Below, in pieces: positions 1-13,353 of a stretch of 64,000 nt of DNA; position 1 is the stretch's first letter, and each line of letters begins with the position of its first letter. Origin of the DNA: Helichrysum umbraculigerum. Its lineage: Eukaryota; Streptophyta; Magnoliopsida; Asterales; Asteraceae. Location of the stretch: NCBI GenBank assembly GCA_949592205.1, contig CATIUR010000017.1, positions 496,001-560,000 on the forward strand, in the 5' to 3' direction. A model generated the notes under the pieces. It worked only from the letters and a program-made list of their open reading frames with translations. It did not search any database and was not told the origin of the DNA. The translations under genes were made by a program, and so were the position numbers.

Positions 1-844
1 CAAATAAAAAAGCAATCTAAAGGATACAAGAGAGAGAACACAGGAACAAGAAAACAAACCTAAAAGATGCTCGCCGGAATTCTAAAAGAGCGTCGGAAGT
101 TGCAGAGAAGGAAAACAATGTTTGTGAAATGAGAGTAAAATGGAAAAACTGCCAAGGTATGCCTATTTATGGCGAAAGAAAGTAACCTCCTCAGGCCCAT
201 GGGCTCGTGGGCTTTAATCCAAGCCCTACACGTGTACGACTGAGATAAATCCTCAGGCGTGGGCGCGTGTGGCAAGCTGTAGCAATTAATACCCCACGCG
301 CACACGCAATCACCGGCACACCCTTCGATAAATACGGACACCTCGGGCAGGTAAACACTCACATTCTGACATAATGATGGGACACCATCAGTCAAAAAAA
401 TGAAACGCCAAGAAAATGACACGTCTAGCCTGACAAAACCAACGTCCCGGATTCAAACAACATCGAAAGGCCATTTGAAAATCATTTACCCAGGGAAGGA
501 TAAGGCTTCTTCCCTGTAAATAACATGGTAATTAAAGACCATGGCAATGTCTCGCCTGAGAAAGGAAATCTTAGAGTTTAGTTCCCTGATGCAAATCTCA
601 GCAAACTAAACTGGGGGGACTTAATCGTGTACCGTCCTAAATGGGCCTCACAAGTTAAACAGGCGAACATTACACAGGACGGACCAACTGACAGGCAAAC
701 CCAAGCAACAAAACTTCGGCAAGATAGACTAATTTACAGGTAACCCCAACAGCAGGGGACCAACTTCTACAGGCCTGACAAACCCACAGGGAGGCCCATG
801 GGCCGACTCACGAAGGCGGTATAAATCCATGGCATTAGGGTTTG

Positions 845-863
845 TGTCCCCTGTCAGGGGACA
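845..863. repeat. 9 bp inverted repeat with 1 nt loop
   Basis: TGTCCCCTG, a single T, then CAGGGGACA: a perfect inverted repeat inside the LTR-like block. The caggggac core recurs at about 753 and 953, which suggests a repeated protein-binding site rather than a terminator. Confidence 0.6.
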
Positions 864-1021
864 GCCTTGTAACGGATTCCACCCACGTTAGTGGTGGTTC
901 CCCGAAGCCCGACATGGGTTTTATCCTCCCCATATTATTGGTCCACGTCATTACAGGGGACCCACATGCAGGACGCGTTAATTACAACCGTACGATTCAA
1001 AGTACCAAGATCATATCTTAG

Positions 1022-1159
1022 CCGTACGATGAACAGTACCACCAGATGGTGATTCCACCGTACGATCACAACCATGCGATCATGACTCAACCGTACGATG
1101 AACAGTACCACCAGATGGTGACTCCATCGTAGGATCAAAACCATGAGATGATGACACGT
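1022..1159. repeat. Two 69 bp tandem units with ccgtacgat core
   Basis: The block starting ccgtacgatgaacagtacc at 1022 is repeated at 1091 with a few substitutions. Each unit holds palindromic cgtacg cores and a gatggtga motif. They lie 30-170 bp upstream of the TATA-like ctataaatata, so enhancer-like repeats in the U3 part of the LTR are a reasonable guess. Confidence 0.75.
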
Positions 1160-1413
1160 GACAAACTTGCTCACCAAGGTGAAGGTGGAATACTATAAAT
1201 ATAGGGCATAATCACTATTCATGCCCTAACACCTCATAATATACCTTCAATACTATTCAATACTATTCACCTCCTACGTTCATCATCAATAGGAGATCAC
1301 TGTTCATCTCCTACCACCGATTCATACCACCCTTATTGTTGTTCGATACACTATAACGGGTCCTTACGCAAGTCGCGGAGAGTAACGAGTCGGCCCAATC
1401 CATTTTGCACTCA

Positions 1414-2002
1414 GGTATAAAAATAATGCTTGATCAAATTGCATTATACTTCCATTTGTCAATTAGTTTTTGTACTCTTGAATATGCCAAGGGTCCGATT
1501 GGAAACTTTTAAATATTCTGAAACTAATTAAAAACGTCTTTAAAGTCATGCATGTGAAGTTACCATAAATTTTACTTCACCCTAAAAAGAAAGTTGCTTG
1601 ATAGGGACATGCAAATTTTAAATTTTTGTCCAATCATACACATAACCAAATGTGAGAAATAAGTCGGATGAAAGGAAAAAAAGTTACTAGTATAAAGTAC
1701 GGTGAAATAACATTATGATTGAACTGTAATGTTGATATTAATGGAGAGATCATTTATGTATATATAAAAAAGTTAGAAGATAAATATATAAAATTTGTAC
1801 ATTGTGATTGGTCAAAATTAGGGTTCATTTGTAATGTCAACATTACAATTCATTTTTTCCTATAAATTATTATTAATACCCTAATTTTGATATAAATATT
1901 TATATTATCATGTATTTTATTGTATAATGTCTAAATCGACATATTTTTAGTGATGACACTATAAACATATCTTGAATTAAAATATTTATGTTTATCTATT
2001 GA
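1414..2002. other. AT-rich sequence without recognised genes
   Basis: I see no open frame of note, no splice-consistent exon and no clear terminal motif. Short A/T runs dominate. Confidence 0.6.
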
Positions 2003-3122
2003 CAATAGCTTTGGATATCTCCATTATTAAAAACGATTAATTACATTAAATAATAAAATAGAAAACTAAACAACAAAGAGAAAACACATAAAGATAAATG
2101 TTAACATGATCAACTTAATGAGTAACGGTCAAACAATCAACAAAGTAGAAACCATAAAGTTTGCAAGTCATCGTCATCTTCAATAATAATAAGTGATTCA
2201 TATTGAGCGTCATACCATCTAACAACCGTACAAAACCAATGCGCACAATTACACGTATATATGATATGACAATAATTGACCGGAAATTATATAACGATCA
2301 AGGAATTTGGTGCCATCAAAATACTCAAACACATTTATTATTCTTTCGGTCCAACCATAAATATTGGAAATAGACATTGATCATCATATTAGATGGAGCC
2401 AAATTCCCTGTTAAGAATGTTATTAATTAATGATTATCCATCTTACATAATAATTATGTGAAAGATCATCAACAACTCTTTTCCTTCAATACCATAATAC
2501 ATAAAGCGTTGTAGATATTGTAATGCATATATCATGCCATTTTAGTGATATATATTCACAGTTCAATACAATAGCTTTGGATATCGCCATTATTAAAAAC
2601 GATTAATAACATTAAATAATAAAATAAAAAACTAAACAACAAAGAGGCAACACATAAAGATAAATGTTTAACATGATCAACTTAATGTGTAACGGTCAAA
2701 CAATCAAAAAGTAGAAACCATAAAGTTTGCAAGTCATCGTCATCTACGATAATAATAAGTGATTCATATTGACCGTCATACTATCTAACTATCGTACAAA
2801 AATAATGCGTACAATTACACGTATATATGATATAATTGACCGAAAATTATATAATGATCAAGGAATTTGGTGCCATCAAAGTACTCAAACACATTTGTTA
2901 TTCTTTCAGTCCAACCATAATAGTGAAAACATGCATTGATCATCATATTAGATGGAACCAAGTTACCTCTTAAGAATGTTATTATTTAATGATTGTCCAT
3001 CTTACATAATAACTATGTGAATGATCATAAACAACTCTTTTCCTTCAATATCATAATGCATAAAACGTTGTAGATATTGTAATGCATATATCATGCCTTT
3101 TTAGTGATATATATTAACAGTT
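2003..3122. repeat. Tandem duplication, two ~560 bp copies
   Basis: Sequence from caatagctttggatat at 2003 recurs at 2569 (offset 566) and stays alignable to about 3122, with scattered substitutions and short indels (by eye a little over 90 percent identical). No coding potential is visible. The second copy ends about 60 bp before the (TA)n tract. Confidence 0.85.
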
Positions 3123-3173
3123 CCCCTACTTATGCTTGGCAGCTATCACAATTATTTACAAGTACATCCTGCG

Positions 3174-3178
<5 letters not shown>

Positions 3179-3250
<72 letters not shown>
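3179..3250. repeat. (TA)n microsatellite, ~36 units
   Basis: Uninterrupted alternating TA for about 70 bp. The 75-codon frame across it (tyrosine/isoleucine repeats) is an artefact of the repeat. Confidence 0.98.
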
Positions 3251-3253
<3 letters not shown>

Positions 3254-3370
3254 CTCACAAATAGAAGTAAACAAAAAAAATAACTTGTTCATAGTTGTAA
3301 TAATCACTGTAAACTGTTCTTATACATTTTCACCAATATTATTGGTAGGATCAAAGTAGAGTATCAAATT

Positions 3371-4640
3371 GATTTGTCAAAGACCAAATAACTCGTCTCA
3401 AGTTCAAATGTGTATAATATCATTGAAAATGAAAAATACAAGACCTTAAGCTGACACTTTCAACTAATTTAATTACTATTTAATCAAGTTGAATTGTATT
3501 TTATAAGAATTAAAAAAATTCAGCTAAAAAGCAGATGCATCCCCAAATTCTATAAGAGCACCACAACATCTCAAATCGTTTTTTAGATTATATAAAATTT
3601 TGATTTTTAAAGACCAAATAACGTGTTAGTGGTTGAAGTATGCACAATACCGTTGCAAATGAAAATACACAAGGACTTGAGATGACACTTCCAACCTATT
3701 TAATTACCAACTAATTAACTTGGATTATATTCATACGAATTTAAGAATTCAGCAGAGAAGACGATGCATCCCCAATTTATTTAAAAGCCCACAACATCCC
3801 AAATTGTTTTTTTGGAATTATATAGACTTTTGATTATTTGAAGACCAACTAACTCGTCTGTGGTTCAAGTGTGCATAATACCATTGAAAATGAAAACATA
3901 CAAGAGTTTGAGATGACATTTTCAACCAGTTTAATAACGAATTAATCAAGTTGAATTATATTAAATTCGACTGAAAAGGTGATGCGTCCCCAAATTATTT
4001 AAAAGCACACAACATCCCAAATCATTAATTTTTTTGATATATATAAAATTTTGATTTGTCGAAGACAATATAATCCTTTTGTAGTTCAAGTGTATACAAT
4101 ACCGTTGAAAATGAATGCATATAGAAACTTAAGATGACACTTTCAACCCATTAATTACGAGCTAATCAGCTTGGGTTATATATATACAAATTTAAAAAAA
4201 TCAGCTGAAAGGCGATGCGTCCCCAAATTATCTAAAAGCCCACAACCTCCCAAATCATTTCCCGTATGTATACCGTTGAAAATGAAAAACATACAAGAGC
4301 TTGACATGACACTTTCAATGCATTTAATTACGAACTAATCAAGTTGGATTATATTTATACGGATTAGAAAACTTCAACTGAAAAGCCGATGCGAATTATA
4401 AAGAATTTTGATTTGCTGAAGACAAAATAACCCGTATATAGTTCAAGTGTGCACAATACTGTTGAAAATGAAAACAAACAATAGTTTGAGATGACACTTT
4501 CAACCCATTTAATTACGAACTAATTAAATTGGATTATATTTATACAAATTTAAAAAAAAAATTCAGCCGAAAAGGCGTTGCGTTGTCAAATTCTTTTATA
4601 GACCACAACATCGTAAATCATTTATTTTATAATCATGTAG
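3371..4640. repeat. Array of diverged ~230 bp tandem repeats
   Basis: A unit beginning gattt...aagac(c)aa, with ttgaaaatgaaaa, gatgacactttcaac and gcgatgcgtccccaaat landmarks, starts at about 3371, 3602, 3832, 4053 and 4410. A truncated unit lies near 4261. Spacing is 231, 230 and 221 bp before it becomes irregular. Units are diverged from each other, so the array is old. A small local satellite or a tandemly amplified transposon end are both possible. Confidence 0.8.
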
Positions 4641-6009
4641 AATTTTATTTTTGTTTTGCTAAATTATGTGTAGAATTATGCACATAAATGTAAATTAATT
4701 TTTTTGGTGGGTTTTACGAATTACTATCACATTTAAAACCTAAACGCTTTATTATCACCTAAACCCTATGACATTAAACCCTACTAAACATTAAATCATA
4801 AACCCTAACTATAACCCTAAATCAAATATAGAATGAACGATAACACATGTGTTGAGAATTTGTAACCCACCAAAAAGCGAAAAAAAAAAAACATTTTCGA
4901 AAGTATACCTTGAGAGATCTTAAAATGAAGAGGAAAGAACACTGAATTTTATGGTGCAATTTTTATAATTTTTCGACTTGCCGTTTGTGACATAATTAGT
5001 TTACAAAAAAAAGAGTTCAATGTTAAATATTTCCTTTGTTTATATTTATTTAGATAACTAATTTAAGAGGTGAGATTAGTTTGGACTACCTAATTAACAC
5101 TCTATTATAATATATTAAAATCGATTGAAAGGCAATGCGTCCCCAAATTATCTAAAAGCCCACAACCTCCCAAATCATTTCTCGTATGTATACCGTTGAA
5201 AATGAAAAACATACAAGAACTTGACATGACACTTTTAATCAATTTAATTACGAACTGATCAAGTTGGATTATATTTATACGGATTAGAAAACTTCAACTG
5301 AAAAGCCGATGCGAATTATAAAGAATTTTGATTTGCTTAAGACAAAATAACCCGTATATAGTTCAAGTATGCACAATACTGTTGAAAATGAAAACAAACA
5401 ATAGTTTGAGATGACACTTTCAACTCATTTAATTACGAACTAATTAAATTGGATTATATTCATACAAATTTAAATTCAGCTGAAAAGGCGTTGCGTTGTC
5501 AAATTCTTTAATAGAACACAACATCGTAAATCATTTATTTTATAATCATGTAGAATTTTATTTTTGTTTTGCTAATTATGTGTAGAATTATGCACATAAA
5601 TGTAAATTAAATTTTTTGGTGGGTTTTACGAATTACTATCACATTTAAACCCTAAACGCTTTATTATCACCTAAACCCTATGACATTAAACCCTACTAAA
5701 CATTAAATCATAAACCCTAACTATAACCCTAAATCAAATATAGAATGAACGATAACACATACAAAAAAAAGACTTTAATGTTAAATATTTCCTTTAATAA
5801 ATCACTAATCAATAAATAGTTATGAAATTAATTTCTTAAAAAGTCAAAACATGGTCATTTTAGTCTTTTTGTTATCTCCTCCCACTATTTAGGTAGTCAT
5901 GTATTTTAAGCCTAAATCAATGATTTATATTTATTTAGATAACTAATTTAAAGGGTGAGATTAGTTTGGACTACCTAATTAACACTCTATTATAATATAT
6001 TAAAAGAGA
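4200..6009. repeat. Tandem duplication of a ~0.9 kb block, telomere-like tract in each copy
   Basis: The landmark ccccaaattatctaaaagcc at 4221 recurs at 5141 (offset 920). The landmark tatatttatttag at 5041 recurs at 5926 (offset 885). So a block of about 900 bp is present twice in tandem with indels. Each copy contains a short run of degenerate CCCTAAA units (about 4735-4825 and 5640-5740). The second copy ends with ttaaaagaga at 6009, which reads on the minus strand as TCTCTTTTAATATATTAT, like the 5' ends of the Helitrons elsewhere in this window. The first copy has lost those last bases. Confidence 0.8.
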
Positions 6010-7853
6010 TTAATACCCTTAAATTTTTTATATTATACGACGTACTTTTTTTTGTGGAGAGGCAATTGGCAAGTTGTCTCTTACTCTTTCTACATTCACC
6101 GCTAAATATATATGTAGAATAATATATATAAGAGCAATTTAGTAACTTTTTATATTTTTTATCTACTTCACAAAATATGTTAATGTTTGAATTCGAAGAT
6201 TCTAATCAAGTTGCAACTAATTATTAACCGGTGAGTTTGAGAAATCGTTAATCATGCAATGAGCTTATTACAGGTCGTTTTCAATTACCTTTCGTCACAT
6301 ACAACTATTTAAGAATTAACGTATCATATATATTGTGGTCATTTCTTTGTATTTTCATTCCAACAACATTGAAACAAACATATGAGTACGCTGAGGAAGA
6401 TGTTAAATCTTTCAATTTACATTGCAACACTACTATCTTCCGTTATATAGATACTAGGATGCTTAACAGGTTGTGCATAGCATAACCCACGTTGCTAAAT
6501 GATTTTGTTGAACTAATATGTATTTTGTCTTAATTAAAAACTAGTTTATAACCCGCGAATTCGCTGGCTAATTCATTATTCTGCTCATATAACGTTGAAT
6601 TAACTAATCAATTAATTAATTGATATTATATAATGTCTTGTATTTTATGAAGCAATTATAAATGAACTAATTAATATGTCTAAGAGATATCAAATTCATA
6701 AAATTTTGAAAATATATAAACCCTTGTACAAAATAGATAGTATATAATTTTCACTGAAATAATTACATCAAAAATTATTATTGACTTTCAATACGTGCTA
6801 AATAAGCTTGCTTAGTGATCATTGATGTAAATATACTAATTGATCAATTGCATATGGGGTAGAGATGGTATCTATCGCCGGTTTAGTTTGTAGAAATCTA
6901 TTACGCTGTGACATTGAACTATTGCAATAAGCAGGCCCGTAGATGAGGGAGTGCTGAATGGGCGACCGCACAGGGCTCCCATTTCTATTGGGCCTCCAAA
7001 TTTTACATATAGTTCATGTATGTAGGTTCATTCACAAACCCATATCTCCTATCTCCTTCTCCTATTATATTTATAACAAACCTCTAATTCTGTAGACACA
7101 CCTATAATTACCCAATCTAAATTAATCTCACCCATTCAATACATTAATCTCACTACTTATTCACCATTGATTTTAACCTCTATATTTGTCCATGTAGTAA
7201 GTATGATTAACCTTTGTTAAATTACCTAATTATCCCTATTTAATCATAATTAAATTTCCAGCTGATTTTCCAATCAATTTTCAAATTTATTATTGTATAT
7301 ATATCAATGGGCACGGGACGGTGTTACTGTTCATAAGGAATTTCGATTCCGACCCCTACACTTTCAATTAATATTTAATTTAAACCATCATCTTTAGTTA
7401 TAGCTTCTACCCTTTCATATTCAACAAATATTTAATTTAAACCTTCATTTTTAGTCATATTACATATTTTGCCTCCTAAATATTGAATTAATGTTTAATT
7501 TAAACACTCACCTTTAACATGTTACATATCAACAATTTTTTAACTTTGCTAACTCTTATCATAATTAGTAATTACTATACATATACTCAATGGGCGGGGT
7601 GTTTTTACTGTTCATAATGGACGACGTGTTTTTATTGTTCATAAAAAAATTTCATTTCCACCCCTTCACTTTTAACTAATATTTAATTTAGACCTTCATC
7701 TTTAATGATATTACAGATTATATCTTTTTATTTTGTTACTCTAATAAAGTTGAGTAAATAAATAAGGTAAATGACTCATCCTAATTTTGTAATATTCTTT
7801 TCTTTTTTCTTTCTTAGTGAACTTTTTTTTTTCTTTTAGTAGTTGATTAGATA

Positions 7854-8056
7854 TACTTCCTCCGTCCCATTTAAAATGTCCACTTTGACTTTGCATGTAG
7901 TTCTAGGATTCTCCACTAACTACAATTTTCACCAATCAAATATTAAATCTATCCACTAAACTCTTTTTTGATTGGTTAAATATCAAAGTGGACAATTATA
8001 ATGGGACATCACAATATAGTAATGTGGGCATTTTAAATGGGAAAGATGTAGTAGTA
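7854..8056. mobile_element. Stowaway-like MITE (cctccgtccc family)
   Basis: Ends are tacttcctccgtccc and, inverted, gggaaagatgtagta, with TA at both borders. Internal landmarks are ctttgactttgcatgtagtt, accaatcaaatat and the mirrored attggttaaatat. A second, reversed copy of the same family lies at about 35838-36026. Stowaway elements have TA target duplications and terminal CTCCCTCCGT-like repeats. Confidence 0.7.
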
Positions 8057-8887
8057 TACCATTGTAATAAAATATTTTGTTACTCATATTAAATGTGTTA
8101 AACGATCGACGAATTTTTTTTTCAAATTATATTGCATTATTTTTTCAAATTGTATTGCAGCGGAGCGCGAGCAATAATCCTTCTTTGACTCATTCAACAA
8201 AAAATACGGAGGTTTATACGATATTAATCAATTTGAAAAACGGAGCTTCAATTCAATATTCCAATCCCAAAAAAATCAATCGCTTCTTCTTCCTCCTTTC
8301 TTTATCTTCTCTCAGGTTATGAAAATTTCCATCAATGAAAATATTTCAACTTAGGATTTTAATATTGAATATATTTCTCTGTTCTTTCTATTTTCTTCAA
8401 TTCGATTTTGGTTTAGATATCTATGGTTTTAATTTAAGAGTGGAAATTTTATCATTTTTTCTTGAAATTTATTAAGGCTTTTCAATGAGAAATGTATCCA
8501 AAAAAATAAAGTTGGGGAAGAAGTGCTCGAAGAACCGTCGACATTGAATCCCCAGAAGACAAGTTCTCCTACTTTATTGGTTCGTTTTTTCCTACTAATT
8601 TTCTAAAATCAAATTAATGTTAATGCATTATACTTGTTTGAGGCTTACAAGTTACATCATATGATTTGTTGTGTAATGTTTGTCGTTAAGGTTTTGTTTG
8701 TTTGATGCACCAACTGTTTGATGAAATGCCTGAATAAGAGCATAACATAATAATGCATGTTCAATGGGTGAGATTTACAGTAACTGAGTTTAGCTTTTGT
8801 TTAATCGATATTTTATCAAGATTTGTAATATGTTTTTACAACATAAAACAACACTTAATTTGCTTTTTTTTAAGTATATATATGTGT

Positions 8888-9515
8888 ATGCCACAATCTA
8901 CTCATTACCTTATTATAGATAGTCTAAGTTGCTATCGTGAAATACCAAAAAACGAGCTTCTTGATCAAAGTGAAGTAGAATTTGGTTACTACTTTAGAGG
9001 CTGTGACTATATACACGGTATAGATCCACTACACACTTCTCGTGAAAACATTTTAACCACACAATCTGAATTCTCAATTAAATGGGTAGCTGGAGATAAA
9101 AGGAGTTTATTTTGTGCTCCAAACGAACTGGGTCGAAGTGATGATTCCGTATTGGAGCTCAAACGTATCTTACAAGAAGGTTGGTTCTTAAATTGTGGAA
9201 TCAAGAGCAGCATATATATTGAATTGCATCAGTATTAATCAACCAACTCTTACATTGAATTTGGAAGCTGGTGGTGATATGTATTACCGAGCTGCTAACA
9301 GAGAAGGGTAAGATGATAATTACCTGTATCGCCATTCATCCAACGATGTCTCAAGAGAGATGGATATTGTCCGCTTTTGTCACCACTGGGCTAAAGTTGA
9401 ATCAGAAATTGTGAAGGACTTCTTATAGCAGACAAGAGATTTAAGCTGGGAGCTTATGGTTATGTGGTGTGCAGAGTGTGAGCACGTGACTCCAAGTGTT
9501 AGAAGTCAAGACTAT
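8888..9515 (+). pseudogene. Coding-like remnant of unknown protein inside the hAT element
   Basis: The frame ending at 9238 has an amino acid mix typical of coding sequence over its last ~110 residues (for example VAGDKRSLFCAPNELGRSDD). Downstream blocks with similar quality follow in other frames: LEAGGDMYYRAANREG near 9257-9308, and MDIVRFCHHWAKVESEIV near 9360-9415, then stop codons. The first ~45 residues of the long frame are hydrophobic and low-complexity and are probably not coding. I do not recognise the family. It looks like exons of a captured gene, now broken by stops, rather than a transposase. Confidence 0.35.
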
Positions 9516-10794
9516 TTTGAGGTGATTCTACTTATTGTATATCCTTATGCCTGTTTGCTTTATTGATTACACTTATATGTTAAAGATTGTTTCTTTGAGT
9601 ATTTATGCAAGTTAAAATTAGTAGTTGGGAATTTTTCAAAGGTTACACAGAAGGAAGAAATTATTTGAAATCATGGCCTGAGATGTTGAAGCTGAAAGAC
9701 TGGCCCCCATTGATAAGTTTGAGGATCCTCTGCCATGACATTGTGCTGAGTTGATTAGTGTTTTGTTTCTGGGAATACATTGATCCAAGGACATGTTTTC
9801 TTTCTCAATTTTGCTGTGATGGTACCACCTGGTGTTCTAAAACGTTTCTCACCGTTGTATATTTAGATTACTTTGGGGAATGGAAAGATTTTTAACGTTT
9901 TTAGTATTTTTTTACTGTGAATTTTTTTTCAATTGAATAGTGCTTAAGCTCAAGTAACATGTTCTAACTGCTTTTCTATAAAGGGCATGTGTTTTGAGGA
10001 GGATGCACGATAATCAGTTGGCTGTAATTGATGTCTCTAAGAGCTATATAGTTCCTTAGGTCCATTTCTCTTTGCATCATCGGTTTTTAAATCCCTGAAT
10101 AGAAAACGTGGTTCTTATTCGTAAAAATTAGTTATGGGTTTTTTTCTCTCAAGTTTGATGTGCTTTTTATTTTTATTTTACCCAATGTGTGCAATTGATT
10201 ATGCCAACCAATGGTTTAACTTTTCGTATTAGACAAGATACTTGTGCTTCTTGCACTATCGAGATATGAAATTACATAATTGAGCTTCTCAAATTGCTTC
10301 CCAAAATTGTAATTAGGATTGTTGGAGTCTGTCATTACCTTCGTAAAAAAGTGTGTATGGATTCAGTTCAAAATTTAAGAGTAATAACAATCAATTACAC
10401 CAACGTGTTCACGAGACTGTTTAACGAGATGTGTTCTAAGTTTCATTTGTGCCAAAATATATGTGTTCTAAGTTTCATTTGTGCCAAAATATATACTCCA
10501 AACATGACATATGTAAACAATTTGTATAACAAACATGTATAGTATATGAAGTTCCGATTATCTTCAGCAACACTAATTTAGATTTTATCAAATATAATGT
10601 AATTAGATACAATAAACATAGACATTTAAATAGGAAAACCTTCCTACCTCAATTGCTACATAGTATTTCGACTTAAGTTGCAACTCCAAATTCAGCAAAA
10701 ACCACAACAATGATCGTTTTAAAAGACTAAATTAAATTTGAAAAAAATCACTGAATATTGTGTTCATTACTTTGGTAATACAAATATGTTTCAT

Positions 10795-10821
10795 CCCGTG
10801 AATCTGCGGGTTATAAGCTAG
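10795..10821 (+). mobile_element. Helitron 3' end
   Basis: A CCCG...CGGG hairpin (10795-10810) is followed by ttataagCTAG and a T, the standard plant Helitron 3' terminus. The matching 5' end was not located. It lies inside the hAT element, so a Helitron, or a Helitron end fragment, inserted there or was captured. Confidence 0.6.
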
Positions 10822-11070
10822 TTTCATAATAATGCAAATCTAAAAAGTTGGACCTATCATATTAGCTACTGTATTTTTTTATTTATTTGTTTGATCACAT
10901 AAAAAGACCCAAAATTAAAATATGGGTTTCAAATCTAAGAAGTTGGGCCTATCATCTTAGTAGTGATGAGCATTTCTATGTCATGTATATTTAAAAAATG
11001 TATTTAAAGGGGCCTCTATTTTATCGTGATACTGGGCCACCTAATTTCGAGCTACGGGCCTGGCAATAAG

Positions 11071-13353
11071 TTATTGAAGGTCATGATTATGCCTCCTTCT
11101 TAAAAAAGAATTATGCTCGATAAGTTGCCGTTGTTGATGCCTAGCTACAAATCATTATTCAAGTAGAATAAGATGAAGATCTACAAACAGCCATTGATTG
11201 ATATACTCTATTGTAAATTCATTAGGCACGCGCAACATAACACAACATTGCTTCATTCCCGTTTAATCATTACTCATTACTCATTATAAATAAACCAAAA
11301 TAAGTTTATATAAGAAATCTTTGTAACAGATTTTCGCTTGCCTCAAAAGTTGCACGAATTTGATCAACGGTCTTGTAAGGTGGCTCGGTATAATACTTCA
11401 AGTAGTATTAAAACATATATTCTACATTAAGAGTTGTACGTGAAATCCAGAGTTCAAACTCAAGTGACTTAGACTCCTTCCCGTTCAATGTTTTGATGTT
11501 CAGTAGTTTGCTTGACACAAATGGGCTACGACATCTACATAAAGATCTTTCAAATTTGTTCAATCACTCAAAAAGCAAAATGATAAAAACAAATGAAAAA
11601 CAAAATGATATTTCGGGAACCAACTAAACCCAGATATGCTTGGAACATTCCATGACAATACATCATCGACTAAGACAATATTGTATCAATCCGTAACTGG
11701 CTCAAAAGATGGACATCTACATACTTTAGATGACCTAAAAAGATTTAACTTTCATGCGTTATCGATAAGATGATAAATTTTATTATATGGTCTCACACCA
11801 AAACCAGACAAATCAACAAAGTTGTCTTCTTTCAGTGTATCTCCAAAAATCGGAATGATGATTTTTTTGTAATAGCAATGATCTTGTTCCCCATGCATAA
11901 TTTATATTATAGAGTGTATATTATTTAATAAATAGAGCATATAAATTAATTTTAACAAATTATAATTAAATAAATATTGATTTAATATAATCAAAATCAT
12001 AATCAGGATTACAAATCCTTAGCAACTTAATAAAAAGGTATACTCACATTCATCCAATGATATGATAATACTCTTTTAGCAATTGATATCGTGCATAAAT
12101 TTGACAACGGCTATTCATTCTCGTAATATGAAATTTCATAATTAGCACGTGATCTGCACCACTCATTAATAATTAATTTTTGACTTAAAATATTTTTCTT
12201 ACCAGAAATAAAAATAAACAATTTAGGCTGAGTGAATGTAACATATTGATTTTTTATGTGCAAGTAAAATATCATTTGTACTTGATGTTTATAGCCTTAT
12301 TATATTTTCCTTTATATTCGTAGTATTAATATCGTATTAAAATTGGAATCAGTATTGTGTTTGAAATTCGCTACATATCTATACATGTAAATATGAGATA
12401 TGTTTTTCTTTATATACATTAATTAATCATCTTAAATATAATATATGAATAACCTTTATGATATCATCAATTAATTGAACTTTTGATTAATCAATCAAAT
12501 ACTTTAGTTTTACTTAAATGTAAAATTAACACCACTCAAATTTATGACTTTTAACAAAGAGAATTTAAATAATAGTCATTAACGAATTCTAGGATGCATA
12601 ATTCATATAATTTGACTAATTATAGTTTTGACATTGAAAGTTAATATTTTATTATTTGAGTAATTGTCAACTATTAACTATTATTTGAGTACAACATTCT
12701 CATATGTTAATATAACAACTAAAAACACGAATTTTTCCTTCTTTTTGTCAAATCATTTTCTATCGAATTCCTTCATGTCAACTAAACAAAAATCAAACTA
12801 ATATAAAATGAAATTATCTGAATATACACTTTTTGTATACGTATTAAAAATAAATATAAAATTAACTACACATTTATATACACGGGTTTAAAAGTTAGTG
12901 ATAACATAACCGGTTAAACTAAAAAAACTTTTTAAGTACAAATTAACATCAGAATTGTATTTGGATTTAAAAATTGAAAAAGATATATTAATTAAATTAA
13001 ATTTAATTTAATCATACGATTGTAAAACAAATACTAACGACTTTAATTAAAATGCATTGGGGAACAAATTACCATTAAATTACATGAACCATATTCGTGA
13101 AATTAAAAGGCTATTTTTTCCATTTAATTAACTTATACTACTAATGTTAATAATGAGTAATTATAATTGAACTTGAAGGACATTGATGTCTTTTTGATAT
13201 AACCCATTTTGCTATTTAGGTAGTCAATTTTAAAAGTGGAAATCAATGGTCATAATTAATTACCCTTATACATTTAATGGACTAGATTACTTTTAAGTTA
13301 TCTATTTTTAGAATGACTACATAATTTAGGTTTTCTTTTATATATATAAAGAG
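11071..13353. other. AT-rich Helitron interior, no gene recognised
   Basis: No open frame above background, no exon with consistent splice sites and no RNA gene. A tract near 13183-13216 is copied at 13850-13883, inside the neighbouring MULE. Confidence 0.5.

Larger units (their letters stand above)
607..1413 (+). mobile_element. Ty3/gypsy-type 3' LTR fragment with polypurine tract (approximate ends)
   Basis: A purine run (aaactggggggac, 607-619) resembles the polypurine tract that precedes the 3' LTR in Tat/Ogre-type gypsy elements. The following ~780 bp looks like an LTR. It has a promoter-like ctataaatatagg near 1192-1204, short tandem repeats just upstream of it, and a C/T-rich leader-like stretch after it. 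A start near 628 (TGTACC) and an end near 1413 (CA) would satisfy TG...CA, but no second LTR or target duplication is in the window, so the ends are estimates. Sequence 1-606 would be the element's internal 3' region; its 120-codon minus-strand frame has no recognisable domain and I do not call it a gene. Confidence 0.45.
6932..11062. mobile_element. hAT-type element, 4.1 kb
   Basis: The 11 bp terminal inverted repeats CAGGCCCGTAG (6932-6942) and CTACGGGCCTG (11052-11062) are perfect. They are flanked by a perfect 8 bp direct repeat GCAATAAG (6924-6931 and 11063-11070), the size expected for hAT insertion. Subterminal gggcctc motifs also mirror each other at the two ends. No hAT transposase domain is visible, so it appears non-autonomous. 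It interrupts the Helitron at 6541-13354. A MITE (7854-8056), a coding-like block (8888-9515) and a Helitron 3' end (10795-10821) lie inside it. Confidence 0.85.

Noticed and set aside
60..422. 120-codon minus-strand frame
   Set aside because: No domain, no splice or promoter support; it lies in the 3' internal part of a retrotransposon.
1680..1700. Helitron 3' end at ttactagtataaag
   Set aside because: CTAG is present but without the GC-rich hairpin seen at the other Helitron ends.
3132..3359. 75-codon plus-strand frame
   Set aside because: Its core is tyrosine-isoleucine repeats from the (TA)n tract.
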